A program made the position numbers and the translations under genes. The notes below the pieces were generated by a model that saw only the letters and a program-made list of their open reading frames with translations, was not told the origin of the DNA and searched no databases. Positions 1 to 8,868 of a stretch of 64,000 bases of DNA are shown here, piece by piece. Source of the stretch: CAVPDG01 sp963702535 (lineage in GTDB: Bacteria > Chloroflexota > Anaerolineae > Anaerolineales > UBA4823); NCBI GenBank assembly GCA_963702535.1, contig CAVPDG010000015.1:1-64000 (forward strand), in the 5' to 3' direction. Position 1 is the first letter of the stretch. Every line of letters begins with the position of its first letter.

Positions 1-436
1 GGAGGTTTGCGCCAATTGACTATGATAAAATTCATCCCAATCCATACGTGTTGGATGCATTTTATGACCGATCCGTCTTTTGAAGAACCGTTTCAACGAG
101 AGTTGGAGATGGCGAGGCTGCCAGGGCTTCCGGTAACGAAGGGCGGGCGCGGGTCTGCGCGGCGGGCTGCCGGGCCATCGCCGGCGAATATTTCGCCCGC
201 CTCGGCATCTCCCCTATCCAGCCCAGCGCCTATGATCGCTTGCGGGACCTTCACAACCTTGAAGATTTGTCGGATGAAGTCTACCACATCGTCGACCACC
301 TTTTGCTCCGTGTGAATACCGACCAGCAATTACCCGTCTCGGTAGACCTGATCGAGGAAGCGCGCGGGTTAAAGCCGGCTACTGGATTGACTTCCAGCAC
401 CAGCACACGCCTGGAGACGGTACTCTTAACCAATAG
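1..436 (+). CDS. Partial, multiply frame-broken protein of unknown function (C-terminal part)
   Basis: The window opens inside a gene whose reading can be followed only by changing frame about three times (near 72, 120-155 and 370). The pieces join into a protein-like C-terminus: a segment with PNPYVLDAFYD, then SFEEPFQRELEMAR, then a long stretch with CRAIAGEYFARLGI and LSDEVYHIVDHLLL, ending in GYWIDFQHQHTPGDGTLNQ and a TAG at 434-436. I do not recognise the family. It ends 11 bases before the DUF166 gene on the same strand, so the two are probably co-transcribed. The breaks match the pattern of single-base errors seen elsewhere in the window, but true decay is possible because the 5' part is not visible. 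Confidence 0.4.
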
Positions 437-447
437 GAAATGAGCTC

Positions 448-1208
448 ATGAACATTCTCGCAATCACCTCCGGTGAATACGGAGCACGGCATGTCGCCAA
501 TATCAAGGCTCATGGACCTGCAACTTGGACGCTGGAAACCTGGCAAGCGCCTGCCTTATTCCCCCTGGTGATCGATTACCCGGAGGATTACCTTCCCGCC
601 TCCTTACCCCCCTGTGATTTGATCCTTTCCTTCGGCGAGCATAAAGGCATCGCTGAGTTGTTACCGGATATCGCCCGCATGACCGGCGCCAAATCGGTCC
701 TGGCAGCCATAGATAATGAAAGCTGGCTACCGCGTGGGCTTGCTCGCCAGCTACGCGGCTGGCTGGAGAAAATGGGCGTTGCATGCGCCACGCCAAAGCC
801 GCTTTGCTCGTTGACTGAGACCGATTTCGGTGTGACTGCCGGCAGCGCATCAGCTATCAAGATGAGTACATCAGTGAATTTGCCCGTTATTTCGGCAAAC
901 CCGAGCTGAAACTTGAGATAGACCCGGAAAGCAGGTTGATTTTGTCCGCCCAGGTGCAGCGCGATGCCGTATGCGGCTGCGCGCGCTACGTCGCTGAGAG
1001 GTTAGTCGGCGTATCTGCTGACGAAGCGGAGGAAAAAGCCGGACTGCTCCACCACCACTTCCCCTGCCTTGCCAGTATGGGCAAGGATGTGGACTTTGGG
1101 GATACTTTGATGCACGTCTCCGGGAATGTGCTCAAGGACAATGTTGGCGAGCAGGTTAAACCGTACAAATCAACGCAGTACATCGCCCCCGGCAGCCGGG
1201 CTGAATAG
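448..1208 (+). CDS. DUF166 family protein (one frame break)
   Basis: The N-terminal part begins MNILAITSGEYGARHV and contains the DUF166-like block ending CATPKPLCSLTE. The frame then breaks at about 815-836 and continues as RQRISYQDEYISEFARYFGK, a cysteine motif CGCARYVAERLVGV, and a C-terminal block with GLLHHHFPCLASM and DTLMHVSGN, ending at TAG 1206-1208. Adding one base gives 253 residues, about the usual length of the family. DUF166 proteins are best known from methanogenic archaea and some anaerobic bacteria; their function is not established to my knowledge. The conserved cysteines could bind metal or an Fe-S cluster, but that is a guess. It sits directly after the broken gene at the window start. 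The family call is from memory of the motif layout. Confidence 0.6.
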
Positions 1209-1211
1209 CGG

Positions 1212-1517
1212 CTAAAGCGCCTTTTCTTGCCCCGCATTGTTCTGGCGTCGGTATTGCTGGAAGAGCGTGAGGATGCTGAATAGCAGGATCACTGCGCGTA
1301 GGCTAAGCAAGAACATCGTAAAAAATAGTAATACAAGCAGCAAAGCTAACCAGAGCACAGACGAGCGCCCGAAGCGCGAGATCGTTGGTAATACCTGCAA
1401 CTGGTTGACAAGCTGCTTACGCAGGTCAGTAATAAAGTCGGGGCGTGGAGAAACAGGTCTCAATGATCTTTGCAATCTGGTTTCGATGGCGCTAAGATCC
1501 TGGGATTCGTTGCTCAC
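1212..1517 (-). CDS. Small single-pass membrane protein, possible anti-sigma partner
   Basis: About 101 residues from a GTG at 1517, chosen because AAAGGATG lies 7 bases upstream and the start follows the stop of the sigma factor gene by about 5 bases, suggesting translational coupling. The N-terminal half is soluble and charged with the stretch SPRPDFITDLRKQLVNQL, a pattern common in short cytoplasmic parts of sigma-linked membrane proteins in this phylum. It is followed by a strongly hydrophobic segment (WLALLLVLLFFTMFLLSLRAVILLF) and a short basic tail. No zinc-binding HxxxCxxC anti-sigma motif is present. The anti-sigma role is inferred only from its position; an in-frame start further upstream (1544) would overlap the sigma gene. 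Confidence 0.55.
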   Translation of the reverse strand: MSNESQDLSAIETRLQRSLRPVSPRPDFITDLRKQLVNQLQVLPTISRFGRSSVLWLALLLVLLFFTMFLLSLRAVILLFSILTLFQQYRRQNNAGQEKAL

Positions 1518-1521
1518 GGGT

Positions 1522-2115
1522 TCATCCTTTCCCTTCTTGATCAATCTCCGTATCGGATAACAGGACGAAGTTGTATTCGTCTCTTAAGGACAACAGGGTG
1601 CGGTGGTAAAGGCTCTTGATCGCGCCTTCTGTCCGTCCCATGATTTGACCGATCTCGGAGTTGGGGAGATGCTCCACAAACTTGAGGATCAGCAACTGTT
1701 GCCTGTCCGGCGGCAAGCAACGGATGATTGTCAGGAGCTGCTCCGTCTCCTCTGATTGGACCAACTCTGCTTCCGGATACTGACCGTCCGCCTTGCCCGC
1801 CACGGTCTCATCCAGCGGGACTTCCTTACACCGGCTGTTGTCCCTATGCCAGTTCGCCAGGACATTATGAGCGATGCGGTACAACCACGCCGAAAGCGGC
1901 AAACCGCGATCGTGGTAAGTGCCGATGTGACGCATCGCCCGGTAGAAGACCCGGGCGGTCAGGTCTTCTGCGTCTGCTGAGTTCCCCGTCCGATAATAGA
2001 TGTAGTTGTAGATGCGCCCCACGTAACGCTCATACAAAACACCGAAAGCCTCAATATCGCCTTGGGCGGCGTTCGTCAGTGCTGCATCGTCGTCAAATTC
2101 CAAGGTTATCCTCAC
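1522..2115 (-). CDS. ECF-type RNA polymerase sigma factor
   Basis: A 197-residue sigma-70 family protein. Region 2 is visible as FGVLYERYVGRIYNYIYYRTGN, followed by AEDLTARVFYRAMRHIGTY and LSAWLYRIAHNVLANWHRD; region 4 is seen as LPPDRQQLLILKFVEHLPNSEIGQIMGRTEGAIKSLYHRTLLSLRDE, a helix-turn-helix for -35 recognition. The start is a GTG at 2115. It directly precedes a small membrane protein gene, the usual arrangement of sigma and anti-sigma. A second ECF sigma gene of similar design lies at 61709-62242. A short GC-rich hairpin (about 2124-2149) lies just upstream of the start and may affect expression, but I cannot support a mechanism. Confidence 0.9.
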   Translation of the reverse strand: MRITLEFDDDAALTNAAQGDIEAFGVLYERYVGRIYNYIYYRTGNSADAEDLTARVFYRAMRHIGTYHDRGLPLSAWLYRIAHNVLANWHRDNSRCKEVPLDETVAGKADGQYPEAELVQSEETEQLLTIIRCLPPDRQQLLILKFVEHLPNSEIGQIMGRTEGAIKSLYHRTLLSLRDEYNFVLLSDTEIDQEGKG

Positions 2116-2325
2116 CCTGTTGGGTGGGGTCTATGGGTAAAAACCCCACTACCCCTAAATAGTTACTCTCAGAAGTGATCTTCATCAGATGAACCTGATC
2201 CATTGAACATTGTGAAGTCCATTATATCAGCCAAAATCACGGGTGGTACTGACCAGGAACGAAGTTAGGGTTTTCCGAAATAACAAAGGATTTTCGAACG
2301 CTCTCATGATAAAATATCAACGCAC

Positions 2326-2721
2326 GGGGATGACTGGCTTCGACGGGAGAGGCTGGCCCCGGATTGCGAGCCGAGAGGCGCCGAGCTCGAGAAATCAGCG
2401 CAAACCAAAGTGCCAACCGCACAAACTATGCTGCTCTGCCCCTCGCTGCATAAGCGATGAGCGAACAGCTGGCTCTCATCAGTAGAGCCACGTCCGCCGG
2501 TCCCGTCCTCCGACCGGTGATCGGGTCGGGCGTAACAAAGTCGGAGTGCTGCACGCCATGTCGCTTCACGTGCTTAAGAAGGGCTTTCGGGTCCTAGCGG
2601 CTGGCTGGAAGGAATCTTTGCCTGCTGAGATCCTTCTGGCGAGACTGAACACCAGGCTACGCTCGTAGATATCTGTGGGACTATTCTTTCGGACTCGGTT
2701 CGATTCCCGACATCTCCACCA
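2326..2721 (+). ncRNA. ssrA: tmRNA (transfer-messenger RNA)
   Basis: The 5' end GGGGATGACTGGCTTCGAC and the 3' end with GGTTCGATTCCCGACATCTCC and an encoded ACCA tail are diagnostic. GGGGATG (2326-2332) pairs with CATCTCC (2711-2717) to form the acceptor stem, and the T arm precedes it. The 396-nt length fits one-piece bacterial tmRNA. The mRNA-like section encodes a tag with resume codon GCA at 2400. tmRNA with SmpB rescues ribosomes stalled on broken messages and tags the unfinished protein for proteolysis. An AT-rich TAAAAT at 2310-2315 may be the -10 element, but the -35 is weak. Confidence 0.97.
2400..2453 (+). other. tmRNA proteolysis-tag reading frame
   Basis: Reading from the GCA resume codon gives ANQSANRTNYAALPLAA followed by TAA, so the full tag would carry an extra N-terminal alanine from the charged tmRNA. 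The tag is 17 encoded residues, longer than the 10 of Escherichia coli, and ends in the ALA/LAA-type hydrophobic signal recognised by ClpXP-like proteases. Confidence 0.9.
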
Positions 2722-2724
2722 GTT

Positions 2725-2765
2725 GGATCCGGCGAAAATGCAGTGAGCCGGATCCTATTTTTTTG
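2725..2765 (+). terminator. Intrinsic terminator of ssrA
   Basis: A 9-bp perfect stem (GGATCCGGC with GCCGGATCC, 2725-2733 and 2747-2755) and a 13-base loop are followed by TATTTTTTT. It lies four bases after the tmRNA CCA end. It overlaps the 3' end of the convergent methyltransferase gene. Confidence 0.88.
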
Positions 2766-3942
2766 CGAGCACAAACCCCTTCAGGTAAGCGCCATCGGGG
2801 AAGTTCAACGCTACGGGGTGATCCGGCGCCTGGAAAAGCGTATCCACGATCTGGACATCCAGGCGCGCATCCACTGCCGCGCCAGCCAGGATCTTCTGAA
2901 ATAATTCCAGTGAGATATTGCCGGAACAGGAAAACGTCGCCAGTATTCCGCCAGGATTTAGGAGCTTCATCGCCAGTAAGTTGATATCCTTATAACCGCG
3001 CGCCGCGCCCTCGATATGGGCGGCAGTCGCAGCGAACTTCGGCGGATCGAGGACGATCAGATCGAATGCCTCACCCCGGTCGCGCAATTCCCTGAGCACG
3101 CGGAAAACATCCCCTTCGCGGATGGATGCATGAGCCGGGTCAACCCCGTTCAGCAACAGGTTGCCCTTCAGCATCTCTAACGCCTGCGCCGATTCATCCA
3201 CCGCCAGGACGGATGCCGCTCCGCCTTTCATCATCGAGAGCGTGAAGCCGCCTGTGTAGCAGAAACAATCCAATGCCTTGCGCCCTGCAGCCAGGGTGGT
3301 GAGAACCTTGCGGTTTGTCCTCTGGTCAAGATAGAAGCCGGTCTTATGCCCCTGGCGAATATCGACCCAATACTGCAGCTCGTTCTCAACAACCCTGATC
3401 CTATCAGCAGGCTCGCTCCCCTTCAGGAGACCCGCCCTGGGAGGCAGACCCTCCAACTTGCGTACTTCGGCATCCGAGCGCTCATAGATGCTATCTGCGC
3501 CGCTGAGATGAGCCAGTATCTCGCCGATCTCAGACCTCCATCGTTCGGCGCCGCTGCTGAGAACCTGCACGACCAGCGTGCGATCGTATTGGTCAACGAT
3601 CAATCCGGGCAACCCATCGGATTCGGCATGCACCAGGCGGAAGGCGTTGCTCTGCTGGGGGATGTGGTATGCATGCCGGCGGGCAATGCTCCCCGCCAAA
3701 CGCCTCTCAAAGAAGTCTACAGAGACTGTCTCATCTTGATCCCAGGTCCAGATTCGGGCGCGGATCTTCGAGTGGGCGCTGTATCCAGCTCGCGCCAGCC
3801 AGTTGCCCTGTGCATCCAGGATCTCAACAGTATCTCCATCCTCGGGCGTAGCAGACATGCCCGCAATCGCGCCGGCGTACACCCAGGGGTGACGGCGCAA
3901 GACAGATGCTTCGCGTCCCGCGTGTAAATGAAACTCGATCAT
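2755..3942 (-). CDS. RlmI-type class I SAM-dependent rRNA (cytosine-5) methyltransferase
   Basis: The 395-residue protein has the layout of the RlmI/YccW family, which methylates 23S rRNA at a cytosine. An N-terminal PUA-like RNA-binding region (VLRRHPWVYAGAI, EILDAQGNWLARAGYS) is followed by a linker with LVHAESDGLPGLIVDQYD, then the Rossmann methyltransferase core: DCFCYTGGFTLSMMKGGA (SAM-binding motif I), VLAVDES, and FDLIVLDPPKFA (motif IV). The C-terminal motif FSCSGNISLELF carries a conserved cysteine. It is convergent with ssrA, sharing the terminator region. The family is clear; the exact target nucleotide is taken from E. coli RlmI and not proven here. Confidence 0.88.
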   Translation of the reverse strand: MIEFHLHAGREASVLRRHPWVYAGAIAGMSATPEDGDTVEILDAQGNWLARAGYSAHSKIRARIWTWDQDETVSVDFFERRLAGSIARRHAYHIPQQSNAFRLVHAESDGLPGLIVDQYDRTLVVQVLSSGAERWRSEIGEILAHLSGADSIYERSDAEVRKLEGLPPRAGLLKGSEPADRIRVVENELQYWVDIRQGHKTGFYLDQRTNRKVLTTLAAGRKALDCFCYTGGFTLSMMKGGAASVLAVDESAQALEMLKGNLLLNGVDPAHASIREGDVFRVLRELRDRGEAFDLIVLDPPKFAATAAHIEGAARGYKDINLLAMKLLNPGGILATFSCSGNISLELFQKILAGAAVDARLDVQIVDTLFQAPDHPVALNFPDGAYLKGFVLAKK

Positions 3943-3944
3943 AA

Positions 3945-3982
3945 GAAAAATGGGGCTGGAACCGAGCGTGATCCCAACCCCA
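3945..3982 (-). terminator. Intrinsic terminator after the PLP-enzyme gene
   Basis: On the minus strand TGGGGTTGGGA pairs with TTCCAGCCCCA (two G-T wobbles) around a loop of about 10 bases and is followed by TTTTTC. It lies about 33 bases beyond the stop of the gene at 4015-5220 and before the start of the RlmI-like gene, separating the two units. Confidence 0.75.
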
Positions 3983-4014
3983 ATAACCTCTGTCTTTCCC
4001 TGCTCTCCACAGGA

Positions 4015-5220
4015 TTAAGAGATGACGCCGATTTGCTTTCCGGCGACCCCGATCACATCGATAGCACGCGCAATTTCCTGGGTCTCGTGCGCTGCCGTGA
4101 CCGTGGCGCGCAGGCGCGCCAACCCCGGAGCGACGGCAGGAGAAACCACCGGCAGGACGAACACATCATGGTGTTGCGCCTCACGCGTCATCGCAAATGC
4201 CACTTCATCGCTGCCGCAGACCACCGGCACGATCGCAGTTTCGGTATACAGCGTATCGAAGCCAAGCCCTTTCAAGCCGCTAATGAACTGTTGGGAATTG
4301 GCGTTCAATTTTTCCACGCGCCAGGGCTCATCCAGGATCACTTTAAAGGCTTCATTGGCTGCGGCAGCCTGGGCAGGGGGTAGGGCTGCCGAGAAGATAT
4401 ACGCCCGGCAGGTATGGCGCAAGAATTCGACCAGCTCCCGCTTGCCGGCGACATAACCACCCACCGAGGGGATGGTCTTGCTCAGCGTGCCCATCTTAAT
4501 ATCGATACTGCCTTCCATATCGAAGTGCTCTTCTATGCCTCTGCCGCTCTTGCCCAGCACACCTACGGAGTGCGCTTCATCGATCATCAGCCAGGCGTTA
4601 TATTTGCGGCACAGTTCGACGGTCTTGGGGAAATTAATGACATCACCATCCATGCTGAACACAGAATCGGCAACCACCAGCTTGGCGCCATCCGAAGCCT
4701 GGATCAGACGCTGCTCGAGCGCTTCCATGTCATTGTGACGGAAACGCAAGAATTTTGCTCCAGACATCATGCAGCCATCCACAATACTGGCGTGATTTAA
4801 TTTATCCGAGATCACATAATCGTTCCGCCCCACCAGCGCGGAGATGACGCTCAAGTTCGTGGCATAACCGGATGAAAATGTAACCGCCGATTCCGTTTTC
4901 TTGAACGCAGCAATCGTTTCCTCCAGCTCGCGATGGATGGTCAGGGAGCCGGCTAACGTGCGCACACCATGCGTGCCCGTGCCGAACCGGTCGACAGCTT
5001 CCCTGGCGGCTTTATTGATGCGGGGGTGCCCTACAAGGCCCAGATAACTGTAAGAAGCATACATACCCATCTCACGACCGTTAACGAGAACTCGCGCCCC
5101 CCCACGCAGCTCGGAGATCGGTTGGTTGTAGTAATACAGGTCGGCTGCTTTGATCCCCTTTACCCGCTCGTTCATCGCCTGAATGCGCTCTGCGATGGCA
5201 TCATTGGATAGATGATCCAT
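4015..5220 (-). CDS. Alpha-oxoamine synthase family PLP enzyme (Kbl/BioF-like)
   Basis: A 401-residue fold-type I aminotransferase-like protein of the family that includes 2-amino-3-ketobutyrate CoA ligase, 8-amino-7-oxononanoate synthase and serine palmitoyltransferase. Visible motifs are YSYLGLVGHPRI, GTGTHGVRTLAG, SSGYATNLSVI, DKLNHASIVDG, LMIDEAHSVGVLG and the PLP-lysine segment MGTLSKTIPSVGGYV. The start was placed at ATG 5220 because AAGGAG lies 8 bases upstream; an upstream in-frame start at 5277 would add 19 residues not typical of the family. It is monocistronic with its own terminator. Motifs do not separate Kbl from BioF with certainty; absence of other biotin genes nearby slightly favours threonine/glycine metabolism. 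Confidence 0.85.
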   Translation of the reverse strand: MDHLSNDAIAERIQAMNERVKGIKAADLYYYNQPISELRGGARVLVNGREMGMYASYSYLGLVGHPRINKAAREAVDRFGTGTHGVRTLAGSLTIHRELEETIAAFKKTESAVTFSSGYATNLSVISALVGRNDYVISDKLNHASIVDGCMMSGAKFLRFRHNDMEALEQRLIQASDGAKLVVADSVFSMDGDVINFPKTVELCRKYNAWLMIDEAHSVGVLGKSGRGIEEHFDMEGSIDIKMGTLSKTIPSVGGYVAGKRELVEFLRHTCRAYIFSAALPPAQAAAANEAFKVILDEPWRVEKLNANSQQFISGLKGLGFDTLYTETAIVPVVCGSDEVAFAMTREAQHHDVFVLPVVSPAVAPGLARLRATVTAAHETQEIARAIDVIGVAGKQIGVIS

Positions 5221-5298
5221 AAAATACTCCTTTGAGATAGTCCTGGCAAGTTTAGTCCAGGCTTGTTGAACTGTCAACTACCAAACCACAGGAATGCG

Positions 5299-7346
5299 CT
5301 ATTCCGGTTCACCCGCCAGCTGGCGGAGCTGGCGCTCATCGATCACTGGAACGCCAAGAGAGCGGGCTTTCTCCAGCTTCGAGCCGGGATTTTCGCCAAG
5401 AACCAGGTAGCTCGTCTTCTTGCTGACCGAATTGGTGCTCTTGCCGCCGCGTGCCTCGATATAATCCTTGATCTCTTCGCGAGAAAAACCTGCAAGCGTG
5501 CCCGTGACCACAAACGTCATGTTCTCGAAGGCTTGCAGCAGACCCGAATCTCCCTGGGCTGCATCTTCAGAAGGCCAGACGCCTGCCAGGCGCAGCTTTT
5601 CCAGCACGTGCTGGTTAGCCGGGCGCTCGAACCAGTCGACGATGCCCTGGGCGATGTTTGGACCAATGCCTTCAATCGTCTGCAGATCGAGCAAGGTTGC
5701 GCGGGAAAGCAACTCGAGATTGGGGAAATTCCGCGCCAGGTCGGCAGCCACGACCTCGCCAACCCCGTGAATGCCTAAGGCGGTAATCAGGCGCGCCAGG
5801 GATTGGCTCTTGGATGCCTGGATCGCTTGAAGGAGGTTATCGGCTTTTTTCTCGGCAAAACCTTCCAACTTGAGCAGCTCTTCCTGTCCCAATGAATAAA
5901 GGTCCGCCACATCTTGCACCAGCCCGGCATTGACCAGTTGCTCAACGATCTTGATTCCCAAGCCGACGATATCCATCGCCCCGCGCGAGACAAAATGCTC
6001 TACATTCCTAATCAATTGGGCAGGACATGCGGAGTTGACGCAGAACCAGGCGACCTCCCCTTCGAAGTGCTCCACCGGTTGCGCGCAAGCCGGGCAGACA
6101 GCCGGCGGTGTGAAATGGCGTTCTTCGCCGGTCCTCGCCGAGCTGATGGGACCAATCACATAGGGGATGACATCACCAGCCCGTTTCACCAGCACCCGGT
6201 CGCCGATACGGATATCTTTTTCGAGGATATAGTCAAAATTGTGCAGAGTAGCCTGCTTAACGATGACGCCGCCAATATTGACCGGCTCCAGGATAGCATA
6301 GGGCGTCAACACCCCTGTGCGCCCTACATTCACTCCGATATCAGAGAGCTTTGTGGTCACTTCGCGAGCGGGGAATTTGAAGGCGATTGCGCCGCGCGGG
6401 TCTTTTCCCACCACCCCCAGCTCAGCCGCCAACCCCAGGTCATTGATCTTGATCACCGCGCCATCCGCCTCGAAAGGCAGGCGATCGCGCTCTTCCTCAA
6501 GCTCGTTGTAAGCTTGGATAACCATCCGCAGATCGCTGCAAACGCGCTCCGGGACGACCGGGAAACCAAGCTGGCGTAAATAGGCGAGCACCGCCTGCTC
6601 CGTTGTGAGGTCCTCGTTACGGCTGCCCTGGATGTCAACGATCGCATAGGTCAGCAACGTCAGTGGGCGGCTTGCCGTCAGGGCTGGATCGAGCTGGCGC
6701 AGAGAGCCAGCCGCGGTATTCCGGGGTTTAAGTAGGTCTTCTCACCCGCCTCTTCCAGGCGCTGGTTCAGCTTTTCGAAATCTTGCACGTTAATGAAAGC
6801 CTCTCCGCGCACCACGAGAACCTCCGGCGGGAGGGGTCCATCCGGTGAAACCGGTATCCTGAGCGGCAAAGCCCGGATGGTGCGCAAATTATGGGTGATG
6901 TCTTCGCCAACTTCGCCATCCCCGCGGGTCGCGCCCTGGATAAAGACACCCTGGCGATAGTGCAGTACCACGGTCAATCCATCGATCTTCGGCTCAACCA
7001 CGAAATCGGTAGTGGTCACCCGTGCATCGATGCGGGCGACGCGCTCGAACCAGGCGCGCAGATCATCCTCGGAGAAGGCATTGCTCAGGCTGAGGATCGG
7101 ACCTGGGTGATTGACCTTGGCGAATTTTTCCGCCGGCGCGGCGCCGGCGCGCTGCGTAGGGGAATCGGGTGCGACCAGCTCGGGATGGGCTGCTTCAATT
7201 TGCTTCAGCTTGTGCAGCAATTGGTCGAACTCAGCATCACTGATCTCAGGGGCGTCCAGGACGTGGTAGCGATAATTATGGTAATGGATCTCCTGGCGAA
7301 GCTGAGCCACTTCTCTTTGCAGATTTTCGGCTTCAAGATTGTTCAT
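5299..7346 (-). CDS. ligA: NAD-dependent DNA ligase LigA (one frame break)
   Basis: Joins nicked DNA using NAD+ in replication and repair. The start ATG at 7346 gives MNNLEAENLQREVAQLRQEI, the Ia region, then the adenylation domain with the catalytic lysine in VEPKIDGL and RGDGEVGEDITHN. The reading breaks at the GGGG run 6723-6726: one missing base would restore YLNPRNTAAGSLRQLD, a LigA signature. Downstream are the OB fold (GRTGVLTPYAILEPV), the four-cysteine zinc finger (CPAC...CVNSACPAQ), helix-hairpin-helix repeats and a C-terminal BRCT domain (FVVTGTLAGFSREEIKDYIEARGG). With one base added the product is 682 residues, a normal LigA length. Because LigA is essential, a sequence error is more likely than a real mutation. 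Confidence 0.95.
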
Positions 7347-7403
7347 AGGCGAGTATTATAAATCACAGGACGGGAACCCAGTCAATCAGCAGCGCGGCAA
7401 GGG

Positions 7404-8375
7404 TTACCCCTGAACCGTGGGAACCGCCTCGACCTCGGGAAGGTCTGCGCGCCTGGCGATGCGCTCCACGGCAAGCACAGCCGAGGCGAGCAACACCAGC
7501 AAGATCCAGGAAAGGTCAGCCAGCAGCAGGTGGACAAGCTGCATCCACACCGGGGCGAGCAAGAGCACGTTGATAAATCCCGCGGCAAGCTGGATGATAA
7601 AAACCAGGGTTAATAGTAAGCTAAACCGGCGAGTATCACCCCCTGAACGGGTGTTGCGCATATAGCTTGCCATCAAGATGAGATAGATCCCAACCACGAT
7701 CGCGATGGTGGGATGCAGCAATCGCAGCCGGATGAGAAAGTGGGCGGTGGAGGAGAAATCCTGGCTCAAGCCCTGCTGGAGGCTGGTAACCGGGAAGAGT
7801 GTGTCGCCCAGGGCAGTCAATGCTCCGCTCATCCCCAGCACAAGCACGCCCAACAGCCCAATCCCCAGCCAGACCAGCGCAGAGCCATTGCCGCGCCAGC
7901 GCGGCGCTGCCCCTCCCGAAGCCCACCAGGCGGTCAGCGTGAGCACTGCCAGAAGGAAAAACGTATTGGCAAGATGCACGGTCATTGCCAGGGCACGTCC
8001 CAGGGACGCGTCGTGCGCCACCCACTCGAATAAGACCAGACCAGCTCCGACCAACGCCTCGGTGATGATAAATACCATGCACAGCACAGCGCCTTTGCGC
8101 ACGATGCTCCCGCGCGGATAAACCCTGAAAGCCCATACCAATAACAGCAGGACGAGCAGCAGGCTCAAGCCGCTCATCAGGCGATGGGTGAACTCGATCA
8201 TCGTCTCAATCTGGGGCGCTCGCGGGATAACCTCCCCATTGCATAGGGGCCAATGGCTGCCGCAGCCAGCGCCGGAGCCAGTGGCGCGAACATACGCGCC
8301 CCATAAGATGACCAGCAGGTTGTACCCAAGCACTCCCCAGGCGAATTTTGCGAAATTTGTCAGCTTCATAGGCAA
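7404..8375 (-). CDS. ctaA: Heme A synthase (COX15/CtaA family)
   Basis: A 323-residue polytopic membrane protein with about eight hydrophobic segments. The N-terminal motif GAYVRATGSGAGCGSHWPLC, with paired cysteines, and the conserved histidines in EFTHRLMSG, MTVHLANTF, RLLHPTIAI and LVHLLLADL match CtaA, which oxidises heme O to heme A for aa3-type cytochrome oxidases. No cytochrome oxidase or heme O synthase (ctaB) gene is in the window. Its presence suggests the organism can respire oxygen or at least makes heme A, which is notable next to the oxygen-sensitive CODH/ACS pathway 25 kb away. The start ATG at 8375 could also be the next Met at 8369. Confidence 0.88.
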   Translation of the reverse strand: MPMKLTNFAKFAWGVLGYNLLVILWGAYVRATGSGAGCGSHWPLCNGEVIPRAPQIETMIEFTHRLMSGLSLLLVLLLLVWAFRVYPRGSIVRKGAVLCMVFIITEALVGAGLVLFEWVAHDASLGRALAMTVHLANTFFLLAVLTLTAWWASGGAAPRWRGNGSALVWLGIGLLGVLVLGMSGALTALGDTLFPVTSLQQGLSQDFSSTAHFLIRLRLLHPTIAIVVGIYLILMASYMRNTRSGGDTRRFSLLLTLVFIIQLAAGFINVLLLAPVWMQLVHLLLADLSWILLVLLASAVLAVERIARRADLPEVEAVPTVQG

Positions 8376-8562
8376 CGATCCCTTCTCTAAAAAGAACCAT
8401 GATACGCGGTAGGCGGTTGAGCTGGCTCGCCCCGCGAGGCTTTGTGAGAACTTTCCCGAAGATTTCCGGATTATTTTATTATAATTGTCGAATGGGTGAT
8501 TGGATTGTGAGAAATGGTGTTACACGCCTGTTTCAATATAACGGTCAAACTGGAGCATCGAT

Positions 8563-8808
8563 GTGACAAGCCCAACGATCAAGGTATATGGAACCAACTG
8601 GTGCGGAGATTGCTGGCGAGCCAGGCGCTACCTGGATCAAAACAAGATCGCATATGATTTCATCAATGTCGATGGCGACAAGGAAGCGGAACAGTTCGTG
8701 AAGACAACCAATCGAGGCATGCGCAGCGTACCGACGATCGTCTTCGCCGATGGATCGATCCTGGTCGAGCCTTCGAATAAACAATTGGCTGAGAAACTGG
8801 GGTTATAA
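8563..8808 (+). CDS. Mycoredoxin/glutaredoxin-like thiol oxidoreductase
   Basis: An 81-residue thioredoxin-fold protein starting at a GTG. The redox motif CGDC lies at residues 14-17 after VYGTNW, and the substrate-binding cis-proline motif is SVPTIVF near residue 57, followed by DGSILVEPS. This CxDC type with a tryptophan before the motif resembles actinobacterial mycoredoxin-1 and NrdH-like proteins rather than classic CPYC glutaredoxin. It likely reduces mixed disulfides with a small thiol; which thiol this organism uses cannot be read here. It stands alone in a short gap between divergent and convergent neighbours. Confidence 0.85.
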   Translation: MTSPTIKVYGTNWCGDCWRARRYLDQNKIAYDFINVDGDKEAEQFVKTTNRGMRSVPTIVFADGSILVEPSNKQLAEKLGL

Positions 8809-8868
8809 GGCTAATTCATTACCGATTGGGTTCAAGAAGCGTCCCGAGCTCCCGCGACGGTCCCTCGA

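Noticed and set aside
2124..2149. GTGGGGT/ACCCCAC hairpin upstream of the first sigma factor
   Set aside because: Stem of only 7 bp with a 12-base loop and no T run; too weak to call a terminator or leader structure.
3346..3927. 193-residue plus-strand frame opposite the RlmI-like gene
   Set aside because: Antisense shadow with no recognisable motif, while the minus-strand product has a full methyltransferase pattern.
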